NCBI RefSeq assembly: GCF_004005495.1 | Contig: NZ_RZYA01000001.1 | Location: 372,001-436,000 of the forward strand | DNA length: 64,000 nucleotides | Source of the DNA: Streptomyces antnestii | Lineage (GTDB): Bacteria > Actinomycetota > Actinomycetes > Streptomycetales > Streptomycetaceae | Direction: 5' to 3' | Shown: positions 55,376-62,872 of the stretch, in pieces | Position numbering within the stretch: the first letter of the stretch is position 1 | Layout of the letters: every line of letters begins with the position of its first letter | Notes under the pieces: model-generated | Seen by the model: the letters and a program-made list of their open reading frames with translations, nothing else | What the model was told of the DNA's origin: nothing | Databases searched by the model: none | Translations under genes and position numbers: made by a program

Positions 55376-56587
55376 ATGGCACACGCCCCCCACGTCATCG
55401 ACCCCGCGGGACGCGGCCTGCACGCGGAGGCCGACCTGCTGCGCCCGCGCGGCACAGCGGCACTCGTCGAACTCCCCGGTGGCATACCGGCCTGGGCCCC
55501 CACCCAGTACACCGTCCTCAAGCAGCTCCTCGCCGACGACCGCGTCTCCAAGGACCCCAACCAGCACTGGCCCGCCTGGATCGACGGCGAGTTCCGCGAG
55601 TCCTGGGTCAACTCCTGGGTCGGCGTGACCAACATGTTCACTGCCTACGGCGCCAACCACCGCCGGCTGCGCAAGCTCGTCTCGCCCGCGTTCACCAAGC
55701 GCCGCACCGACGCCCTCCGCCCCCGCATCGAGGAGTTGGCCCACGGCCTGCTCGACCGGATGGCCGAGGTGCCCGACGGCCGCGTCGACCTGCGCACGGC
55801 GTACGCGCACCCGCTGCCGATGCAGGTCATCTGCGAGCTGTTCGGGGTGCCCGAGGACCGGCAGGCCGACGCCGCGCGGCTCATCGCGGGCATCATGGAC
55901 ACCACCGTCACGCCCGAACAGGCCATGGCCATCTGGCAGGAGGTGCACGAACTCCTCGGCGGCCTGGTCGCCCTCAAGCGCGCCACACCCGCCGACGACC
56001 TCACCAGCGTCCTGATCGCCACCCGTGACGAGGACGGCTCCGGCCTCACCGAGCAGGAACTCGTCGACACGCTGCTCCTCGTCATCGGCGCCGGACACGA
56101 GACGACCGTCAACCTCATCGGCAACGCCGTGCACGCCCTGCTCGGCCACCCCGGCCAGCTCGCCCGCGTCCTCGCGGGCGAGATCCCCTGGAGCGACGTG
56201 ATCGAGGAGACCCTGCGCTGGGCCCCCTCGATCGCCAACCTGCCGCTGCGGTACGCCGTCGAGGACATCGAGCTGCCCGACGGCGTCAAGATCCCGCAGG
56301 GCGACGCGATCCTCGCCACGTACGCCTCGGCCGGACGCGACCCCCTGCGGCACGGGGCGGACGCCGGCGCCTTCGACCTCACGCGCGTCGACAAGGAACA
56401 CCTCGCCTTCGGGCATGGCGTCCACTACTGCGTCGGCGCGCCCCTGGCCCGGCTCGAAGCGGAGATCGCGCTCCCGGCCCTGTTCGCACGCTTCCCCGGC
56501 CTCGCGCTCGACCCGGACGCGGGCGAGGCCCCGCACGTGGAGTCGTTCATCGCCTACGGATACAGCGAGTTGAGGGTCACGCTGTAG
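55376..56587 (+). CDS. Cytochrome P450
   Basis: 403 residues, soluble bacterial (class I) type. The oxygen-activating I-helix motif is G238-A-G-H-E-T-T244, the ExxR pair is E278 and R281, and heme ligand C352 lies in FGHGVHYCVGAPLARLE. It would need a ferredoxin and reductase, neither of which is next to it. It is followed 13 bp later by the convergent MpaB-family gene. The I-helix histidine is commonly found in streptomycete CYP107-like enzymes, but the subfamily and substrate are not assigned. Confidence 0.92.
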   Translation: MAHAPHVIDPAGRGLHAEADLLRPRGTAALVELPGGIPAWAPTQYTVLKQLLADDRVSKDPNQHWPAWIDGEFRESWVNSWVGVTNMFTAYGANHRRLRKLVSPAFTKRRTDALRPRIEELAHGLLDRMAEVPDGRVDLRTAYAHPLPMQVICELFGVPEDRQADAARLIAGIMDTTVTPEQAMAIWQEVHELLGGLVALKRATPADDLTSVLIATRDEDGSGLTEQELVDTLLLVIGAGHETTVNLIGNAVHALLGHPGQLARVLAGEIPWSDVIEETLRWAPSIANLPLRYAVEDIELPDGVKIPQGDAILATYASAGRDPLRHGADAGAFDLTRVDKEHLAFGHGVHYCVGAPLARLEAEIALPALFARFPGLALDPDAGEAPHVESFIAYGYSELRVTL

Positions 56588-56600
56588 GGACGCGCGATTC

Positions 56601-57482
56601 CTATCGTTCGTGCGGCACCGGGCAGCCGCCCCGGCCCGGTGTCGGGAACGTGCCGAGTTCGGCGACCCGGTAGCCGTTCGGGTAGCCCTTGATCTCCCGG
56701 TTCTGCCGGGCGTGGTGCGGCTCGCGGCGCGGCGGCAGCAGCCGGACCGCGCGGCCGCGCAGCCGGACGGCGCCCCGGACGAGCCTACGTACGGCGGGAG
56801 TCGGCGGCTCGTAGTCGAAGGCGTGCAGCAGCGGTTCGTCGAGCAGCGCCACCGTCGCCTTCTTCAGCGCCGGGGCGAGGAAGCCCGGGTACCAGGACGC
56901 CATGAGCGCGATCGTGGCGTCCGACACCCGGCGCGCCCCCGCGTCCCGGCCGAAGTGCTCGGCCTCGTACGCGTCGAGAAAGCTCTCGAACTCCTCGTAG
57001 GAGCCGGGGATGTCCTGGATGCCCATGTGCCGGCCCAGGGTGCGGTAGTAGTGCGCCGCGGCCGTCGTCTCATGGCGGGAGAGCCGGCGCCAGCCGTACG
57101 TGTCGATCCAGCGCTTGGGCATCACGACGAACGTGCACAGGACGTACCGCATGTCGTCGTTGCTGATGTCGTAGCTGCGGTGCATCTGGTTGATCCGGCG
57201 GATCGCCGTGCGGCCCTGGACGCTGTCGAAGCCGTGCTCGACGACGGTGTCCAGGAGCAGCGCGGTGTCGTCGTACCGCTTCTGCGGACGCTCCGTCAGT
57301 TCGGCGGTCCGGTCGAGCAGGGCGCCGATGCTCGGGACGGCGTACGTGCGGTAGAGCGCGAGCTCCAGGGCCCGGGTGTAGTCCCACGGGAACTCGTACG
57401 CGCTGGTCAGGCGGTAGATCGTGAGCCAGTCCTGGTCCGGGTCGAGCCGCCGGATCTGCCGGAGCCGTTCGTAGCGCTGCAT
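56601..57482 (-). CDS. MpaB/DUF2236 family oxygenase-like protein
   Basis: 293 residues, no signal peptide. Signature elements are FEFPWDYTRALELALYRTYAVPSI-type N-terminus, KRYDDTALLLDTVVEHG, and the RHETTAAAHYYRTLGRHMGI stretch with conserved histidines that in related proteins (latex-clearing Lcp, MpaB) bind heme b. The ATG at 57482 is preferred because GGGGGA precedes it at four to five bases; ATGs at 57494 and 57512 are alternatives. That ribosome binding site lies in the arm of a perfect 14 bp inverted repeat. Substrate unknown. Confidence 0.75.
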   Translation of the reverse strand: MQRYERLRQIRRLDPDQDWLTIYRLTSAYEFPWDYTRALELALYRTYAVPSIGALLDRTAELTERPQKRYDDTALLLDTVVEHGFDSVQGRTAIRRINQMHRSYDISNDDMRYVLCTFVVMPKRWIDTYGWRRLSRHETTAAAHYYRTLGRHMGIQDIPGSYEEFESFLDAYEAEHFGRDAGARRVSDATIALMASWYPGFLAPALKKATVALLDEPLLHAFDYEPPTPAVRRLVRGAVRLRGRAVRLLPPRREPHHARQNREIKGYPNGYRVAELGTFPTPGRGGCPVPHER

Positions 57483-57487
57483 GCCAT

Positions 57488-57541
57488 CCCCCATCTGTGG
57501 CCGGGAGATCAACTCTACGGCTCCGGCGCCACAGATGGGGG
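57488..57541 (-). promoter_or_regulatory. 14 bp perfect inverted repeat covering the MpaB-gene ribosome binding site
   Basis: CCCCCATCTGTGGC (57488-57501) and GCCACAGATGGGGG (57528-57541) are exact complements with a 26-base loop. In the minus-strand transcript the 3' arm includes the GGGGGA ribosome binding site of the MpaB-family gene, and the 5' arm begins 17 bases after the MFS gene stop. It can serve as terminator for the transporter or hide the site from ribosomes. Confidence 0.6.
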
Positions 57542-57557
57542 TGTGCGGCCGGGTCGG

Positions 57558-58922
57558 TCAGGCCTTCGCCGGTACGCGCTCGGGCAGTTCAGATTTTGGG
57601 CGCAGGCCCAGCTCCTCCGCGGGCACGTCGTGCGTCTCGCGCGCGGTGAGGGCCGCGATGGCCGGCGGCACGCAGAGCGCCGCGGTGAACAGGGCCACGG
57701 CCGACCAGTCGTCACCGTTCGGACCCGCGATCTGTGCGGCGAACGCCACCGCGAACCCGGCGACCGCGAAGCCGATCTGGGTACCGATCGCCATGCCGGA
57801 GAGCCGGACGCGGGTCGGGAACATCTCGCCGTAGAAGGCGGGCCAGACGCCGTTGGCCGCGCTGTACACGAAGCCGAACGTGAGGATGCCGAGGGCGAGG
57901 ACCAGCGGGTACGAACCCGTGGAGATCGCCCACAGATAGCAGGCCATCAGCACGGCGCTGCCGACGGCGCCGACCAGGTAGACCGGCCTGCGGCCGATGC
58001 GGTCCGAGAGCTTCGCCCAGAGGGGGATCGCGCCGAGGGCCGCCAGGTTCGCGAGGGCGCCCACCCACAGCATCCCGCTCCGGTCCATGCCCACCGCCGG
58101 GCTCGTCGCGTACGACAGGGCCCATACGGTGAAGATCGTGCTCACGGAGGCGATCAGGGCGCCGGCGACGACGCGCAGGACGTCGGCCCAGTGGTCGCGC
58201 AGGAGGACGGCCAGGGGAAGTTTCACGACGCCCTCGGTCGCCGCCTGCTGGGCGAAGGCGGGGGTCTCCTCCAGGGAGCGGCGGATGACGTACCCGACGA
58301 CGGCGACCGCGACGCTCAGCCAGAACGGGACGCGCCAGCCCCACGAGAGCAGCTGGTCCTCGGGCAGGGCGGCGACCGGGATGAAGACGAGGGTGGCGAT
58401 GAGCTGGCCCGCCTGGGTGCCGCTGAGGGTGAAACTGGTGAAGAAGCCGCGGCGGCCCGGTGGCGCGTGTTCCAGCGTCATGGAGCTGGCGCTCGCCTGC
58501 TCGCCGGCGGCGGAGACACCCTGGAGCACGCGGCACAGGACCAGCAGGACCGGGGCGAGGGAGCCGACCTGGGCCCGGCTGGGCAGACAGCCGATGAGGA
58601 ACGTCGACAGGCCCATCAGGATCAGCGTGAAGACCATGATCTTCTTGCGGCCGAGGCGGTCGCCGAGGTGCCCGAGGACGAGCGCGCCGACCGGGCGGGC
58701 GGCGTAGGCGACGCCGAAGGTGGCGAGCGAGAGCAGCGTCGCGTTCGCGGGGTCGGACTCGTCGAAGAACACCTTCGGGAAGATCAGCGCGGCGGCGCTG
58801 CCGTAGATGAAGAAGTCGTAGTACTCCAGGGCGCTGCCGGTCCAGGCCGCGAGCGCTGCCTTGCGCGGCTGGCCCTCGGGGGGCTGTTGCGGCGCTGCGG
58901 CGCCGGGGGAGGGGACGGTCAC
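57558..58922 (-). CDS. MHS-type MFS transporter, probable shikimate/quinate importer
   Basis: 454 residues. The metabolite:H+ symporter signatures are ALAAWTGSALEYYDFFIYGSAAAL at the first helix and GHLGDRLGRKKIMVF in the following loop. Twelve hydrophobic segments. Near the cluster for shikimate breakdown and the TetR gene, it resembles ShiA-like shikimate permeases, but MHS proteins also carry citrate, proline betaine and others. GTG start at 58922. A dyad (59050-59073) upstream is a possible TetR site. Confidence 0.82.
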   Translation of the reverse strand: MTVPSPGAAAPQQPPEGQPRKAALAAWTGSALEYYDFFIYGSAAALIFPKVFFDESDPANATLLSLATFGVAYAARPVGALVLGHLGDRLGRKKIMVFTLILMGLSTFLIGCLPSRAQVGSLAPVLLVLCRVLQGVSAAGEQASASSMTLEHAPPGRRGFFTSFTLSGTQAGQLIATLVFIPVAALPEDQLLSWGWRVPFWLSVAVAVVGYVIRRSLEETPAFAQQAATEGVVKLPLAVLLRDHWADVLRVVAGALIASVSTIFTVWALSYATSPAVGMDRSGMLWVGALANLAALGAIPLWAKLSDRIGRRPVYLVGAVGSAVLMACYLWAISTGSYPLVLALGILTFGFVYSAANGVWPAFYGEMFPTRVRLSGMAIGTQIGFAVAGFAVAFAAQIAGPNGDDWSAVALFTAALCVPPAIAALTARETHDVPAEELGLRPKSELPERVPAKA

Positions 58923-59049
58923 GGCGTACTCCTAGGGGGACACTTCGGCGGTGAAGTGAGCGGAGGGGTGCGGGGTGGTGCCTGGGCCCTGGGTGTGGGG
59001 CGCTGCGGCGCTGCCCGGCTCTTCGGCCATGTCCGGCCGGGCGGTCCAG

Positions 59050-59073
59050 CTAATTAACCCACTGGGTAGTTAG
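59050..59073. promoter_or_regulatory. Candidate TetR operator upstream of the transporter gene
   Basis: CTAATTAACCCACTGGGTAG followed by TTAG forms an imperfect dyad centred near 59062, in the only AT-rich part of this gap. A CTAA/TTAG frame with a CC(A/C)xGG centre resembles operators of TetR-type regulators of this kind. Confidence 0.4.
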
Positions 59074-59166
59074 TAGCGGATGGCTACGGATGTTGCGCTG
59101 GCATTGCCCGCATGTCAAGAGGTGGAGTCGCGGACATGTCCGTTCCGGTACCCGCCGGTGCCCCGC

Positions 59167-59832
59167 TCAGGCCTCGGAGCGATCCGCCGTCAGATAGGCG
59201 ATGACCATGTCGCCCAGCATCGTCCGGTAGTGCTCACGCTGCTCCGCCGCCACCAGGTCACGGCCGAAGAGCGCGCCGAACGTGTGCCGGTTCGACACCC
59301 GGAAGAAACAGAACGAGCTGATCATCGCGTGCAGGTCCACGGCGTCGATGTCGGCCGAGAACAGGCCCGACGCCCGCCCCGCGTCGAGGATGCGCCGGAT
59401 CACCTCGATCGCGGGCGAGTTGAGCGCGCCGAGCTGCTCGGAGGCGGCCATGTGCTCCGCCTCGTGGATGTTCTCGATCGCGACGAGGCGGATGAAGTCG
59501 GGGTGCGCCTCGTGGTGGTCGAAGGTCAGCTCGGCGAGCCGGCGGATGGCGGCGACCGGGTCCAGATGGTCGACGTCGACCTCCTGCTCGGCCTGCCGGA
59601 TCTGCGAGTACGCGCGCTCCAGAACCGCCGTGAACAGCTGTTCCTTGCCGCCGAAGTAGTAATAGATCATCCGCTTCGTGGTGCGGGTGCGGGCCGCGAT
59701 CTCGTCGACGCGGGCGCCCGTGTACCCGGCGCGGGCGAACTCCTGGGTGGCGACATCGAGGATCTCGGCCCGGGTGCGCGCGGCGTCGCGGGTCCGGACC
59801 GCCGGTCGCGTCGGCTCTTCGACTGTGGCCAT
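59167..59832 (-). CDS. TetR family regulator of the shikimate/quinate cluster
   Basis: 221 residues. The N-terminal HTH (RAEILDVATQEFARAGYTGARVDEIAARTRTTKRMIYYYFGGKEQLFTAVLE) is canonical and carries the typical YYYF end of the recognition helix. The C-terminal part (TetR_C-type, HPDFIRLVAIENIHEAEHM) is expected to bind the effector. It lies between the transporter and the divergent catabolic genes, with a candidate operator on each side, so it is likely a repressor relieved by shikimate, quinate or a breakdown product. Confidence 0.87.
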   Translation of the reverse strand: MATVEEPTRPAVRTRDAARTRAEILDVATQEFARAGYTGARVDEIAARTRTTKRMIYYYFGGKEQLFTAVLERAYSQIRQAEQEVDVDHLDPVAAIRRLAELTFDHHEAHPDFIRLVAIENIHEAEHMAASEQLGALNSPAIEVIRRILDAGRASGLFSADIDAVDLHAMISSFCFFRVSNRHTFGALFGRDLVAAEQREHYRTMLGDMVIAYLTADRSEA

Positions 59833-59931
59833 GCGTTCCTCCGGGTCCGTTCGGTGCTGGTGATTGTAGAAGCTGCGGCCGTCCGGGTGACGGGCTGCCC
59901 TTTCCAGGATGCCGCGTTCCTGGTATTACTA

Positions 59932-59945
59932 ACGAACCAGTTCGT
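59932..59945. promoter_or_regulatory. Candidate TetR operator upstream of shikimate dehydrogenase
   Basis: ACGAAC-CA-GTTCGT is a perfect 14 bp dyad, within 16 bp of the GTG start at 59961 and just before its ribosome binding site AGGAGA. Its position would block transcription when occupied. Confidence 0.55.
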
Positions 59946-59960
59946 ACATTAGGAGAAACG

Positions 59961-60836
59961 GTGCCTCAGGACTCCTGCCTCGTCGGTCTGATCGGTTCGG
60001 GCATCGGCCCCTCGCTGAGCCCCGCGCTCCACGAGCGCGAGGCCGACCGCCAGGGACTGCGCTACCTCTACCGGCTGATCGACATCGACCCCCTCGGTTT
60101 CGCCCCCGAACAGGTCGGCGACCTGCTGCGCGCGGCCAGGGCCGTGGGCTACGGCGGCCTCAACATCACCCACCCCTGCAAGCAGCTCGTCATCCCGCAC
60201 CTCGACGAGCTCGCCCCGCAGGCGGAGGCGCTCGGCGCGGTCAACACCGTCGTGTTCGAGGACGGGCGCGCCGTCGGCCACAACACCGACGTCACCGGAT
60301 TCGCCGCCTCGTTCGCCCGGGGCCTGCCCGACGCCCCGCTCGACCGCGTCGTACAGCTCGGCGCGGGCGGCGCGGGCGCGGCCGTCGCGCACGCCGTGCT
60401 CACCCTGGGCTGCGGACATCTGACCGTCGTCGACGCCCTGCCCGAGCGCGCCGCAGGCCTGGCCGCCGCGCTGAACCGGCACTTCGGCGAGGGCCGCGCG
60501 AGCGCCGGCACGCCCGAGCGCGCCGAGGAGTACCTCGCCCGCGCGGACGGCCTCGTCCACGCCACGCCCACCGGCATGGCCGCCCACCCCGGACTGCCCC
60601 TCCCGGCCACGCTGCTGCGCCCGTCCCTGTGGGTCGCCGAGGTGGTCTACCGCCCCCTGGACACCGAACTCCTGCGTACCGCCCGGGAGTTGGGGTGCGC
60701 CACCCTCGACGGCGGCGGCATGGCCGTCTTCCAGGCCTCGGACGCGTTCCGGCTCTTCACGGGCCGGGAGCCGGACACGGCGCGGATGCTCGCCGACATC
60801 GCCGAACTCGCCGCCCCCGCGCCCGCCCGCAGCTGA
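59961..60836 (+). CDS. Shikimate/quinate dehydrogenase (AroE family)
   Basis: 291 residues. Substrate-binding serines S18 and S20 (GPSLSPALHE), catalytic K74 (NITHPCKQ), N95 (GAVNTV) and D110 (NTDVTGF) are all kept; the nucleotide motif is LGAGGAGAAVAHAV. It oxidises shikimate to 3-dehydroshikimate (or quinate to 3-dehydroquinate) in the catabolic direction. The ASxFARGL region and the clustering with a dehydroshikimate dehydratase argue for a catabolic paralogue, not the biosynthetic AroE. It starts with GTG, with AGGAGA upstream. Confidence 0.88.
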   Translation: MPQDSCLVGLIGSGIGPSLSPALHEREADRQGLRYLYRLIDIDPLGFAPEQVGDLLRAARAVGYGGLNITHPCKQLVIPHLDELAPQAEALGAVNTVVFEDGRAVGHNTDVTGFAASFARGLPDAPLDRVVQLGAGGAGAAVAHAVLTLGCGHLTVVDALPERAAGLAAALNRHFGEGRASAGTPERAEEYLARADGLVHATPTGMAAHPGLPLPATLLRPSLWVAEVVYRPLDTELLRTARELGCATLDGGGMAVFQASDAFRLFTGREPDTARMLADIAELAAPAPARS

Positions 60837-60888
60837 CCCCGCCCAGCCTGAGCCTCTCTCCCCTCCCCCTCCGCGAAGGAGCCCCGCC

Positions 60889-62724
60889 GTGCGCACCTCG
60901 ATCGCCACCGTCTCGCTCAGCGGATCCCTGACCGAGAAACTCACCGCCGCGTCCTCGGCCGGATTCGACGGAGTGGAGATCTTCGAGAACGATCTCCTCG
61001 CGAGCCCCCTCACCCCCGAGGAGATCAGGGCCCGCGCCGCCGACCTCGGCCTCACCATCGACCTCTACCAGCCGATGCGTGACATCGAGGCCGTGCCGCC
61101 ACAGGAGTTCGAGCGCAACCTGCGCCGCGCGGAGCACAAGTTCCGGCTGATGAACCGGCTCGGCACGGACACCGTCCTGGTGTGCTCCAGCGTCTCGCCG
61201 CTCGCCGCCGACGACGACGCGCTCGCCGCCGAGCAGCTGCACCGGCTCGCCGCGCTCGCCCAGGAACACGGCGTCCGCGTCGCCTACGAAGCGCTCGCGT
61301 GGGGCCGCCACGTCAGCACGTACGACCACGCCTGGCGCATCGTCGAGGCGGCGGGGCACCCGGCGCTCGGCACCTGCCTGGACAGCTTCCACATCCTGGC
61401 CCGGGGCTCCGACCCCAAGGGCATCGAGGACATCCCCGGCGAGAAGATCTTCTTCCTCCAGCTCGCCGACGCCCCTCTGATGGCGATGGACGTCCTCCAG
61501 TGGAGCCGCCACTACCGCTGCTTCCCCGGGCAGGGCGGCCTCGACGTGACCGGACTCGTCCGGCACGTGATCAACGCCGGCTACACCGGGCCGCTCTCCC
61601 TGGAGGTGTTCAACGACGTGTTCCGGCAGGCCGACGCGGGACCCACCGCCGTCGACGCCCAGCGCTCCCTCGTGCTGCTCCAGGAGGCCGCCGGGATCGC
61701 GGCGCCGCCCGCGTCCGTCGAGCCCACCGGCGTCGCCTTCGCGGAACTCACCACCCCGGACGCCGGCGCGGTGTCGGACCTGCTCGGCGCGCTCGGTCTG
61801 CGCCGGACCGCCCGGCACCGCAGCAAGCCCGTGGAGCTGTGGCAGGCCGGTGCGGCGCGCGTCCTGGTCACGACCGACCCGGTCCGGCACCGCGACGGGC
61901 TCGCGCTCGCCGCGCTCGGCCTGGAATCCCCGGACCCGGCCGCCGCGGCCGCCCGCGCCGAGTCGCTCCTCGCGCCCGTACTGCCCAGGCGCCGGGCACC
62001 CGAGGACGCCCCGCTCGACGCGGTGGCGGCGCCCGACGGCGTGGAGATCTTCTTCTGCGCGACGGACCGGGAGGGCCTGCCGAACTGGCGGGAGGACTTC
62101 GCACCGCTTCCCGAGGCGCCCCTCCCCGACGCACCCCTGCCCGCCGGCCGATGCGGTGAGCCCGGTCCCGCCGCCCCCCTGCGCATCGACCACCTCGCCC
62201 TGACCCAGCCCTGGCACCAGTTCGACGAGGCCGCGCTCTTCCACCGCACGGTCCTCGGGCTCAGGCCCCAGGAGAGCGTCGACGTCGCCGACCCCTACGG
62301 CCTGCTCCGCAGCCGCGCCGTCACGAACGGCGACGGCAGCGTGCGGATCGCCCTCGGCATCGGCGCGGGCCCCGCCGACGACGCCGGCCGCGCCCAGCAC
62401 ATCGCCCTCGCCACGGACGACGTGGTCGCCGCGGCCCGCGCCTTCCGGAAGGCGGGCGGACGAGCACTGCCCGTACCGCCCAACTACTACGACGACCTCG
62501 CCGCCCGCTTCGAGTTCGCTCCCGGCGAGGCCGAGACGTACCGCGAACTCGGCATCCTCTACGACCGCGACGAGCACGGCGTCTTCCGCCACTTCTACAC
62601 GGAGACCGTCGGCCGGGTCTTCTTCGAACTGGTCCAGCGCGACGGCGGATACCGCGGTTACGGCGCCCAGAACGCACCCGTCCGCCTCGCCGCCCAGCAC
62701 GCGCTCAGGCCCGGACGACGGTAG
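60889..62724 (+). CDS. 3-dehydroshikimate dehydratase fused to an HPPD-like domain
   Basis: 611 residues. The N-terminal ~275 form a sugar-phosphate-isomerase-like TIM barrel (GFDGVEIFENDLLASPLTPEE; DSFHILARGSD; VFNDVFRQADAG) that holds the metal site of QuiC-type dehydratases. The C-terminal ~300 carry two VOC modules like 4-hydroxyphenylpyruvate dioxygenase (LRIDHLALTQPWHQFDEAALFHRTVLGL; VGRVFFELVQRDGGYRGYGAQNAP). Fusions of this kind are known for bacterial QuiC. It converts 3-dehydroshikimate to protocatechuate. GTG start with AAGGAG upstream, 52 bp after the dehydrogenase. The HPPD-like part may be structural only. Confidence 0.88.
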   Translation: MRTSIATVSLSGSLTEKLTAASSAGFDGVEIFENDLLASPLTPEEIRARAADLGLTIDLYQPMRDIEAVPPQEFERNLRRAEHKFRLMNRLGTDTVLVCSSVSPLAADDDALAAEQLHRLAALAQEHGVRVAYEALAWGRHVSTYDHAWRIVEAAGHPALGTCLDSFHILARGSDPKGIEDIPGEKIFFLQLADAPLMAMDVLQWSRHYRCFPGQGGLDVTGLVRHVINAGYTGPLSLEVFNDVFRQADAGPTAVDAQRSLVLLQEAAGIAAPPASVEPTGVAFAELTTPDAGAVSDLLGALGLRRTARHRSKPVELWQAGAARVLVTTDPVRHRDGLALAALGLESPDPAAAAARAESLLAPVLPRRRAPEDAPLDAVAAPDGVEIFFCATDREGLPNWREDFAPLPEAPLPDAPLPAGRCGEPGPAAPLRIDHLALTQPWHQFDEAALFHRTVLGLRPQESVDVADPYGLLRSRAVTNGDGSVRIALGIGAGPADDAGRAQHIALATDDVVAAARAFRKAGGRALPVPPNYYDDLAARFEFAPGEAETYRELGILYDRDEHGVFRHFYTETVGRVFFELVQRDGGYRGYGAQNAPVRLAAQHALRPGRR

Positions 62725-62872
62725 CCCCGGCGCGGACGGTTTACCTCCCGCGCACCTGGTGACCCGATGGGTACGTCAGTGCAGGCCTGCGGGATGACGT
62801 AGGCGCCGGCGGGTTGGGAAAGCAGCAGCCGGTGCCGCCTTCCCCGTATGAGCGACCAGTCACGGGAGGGCT

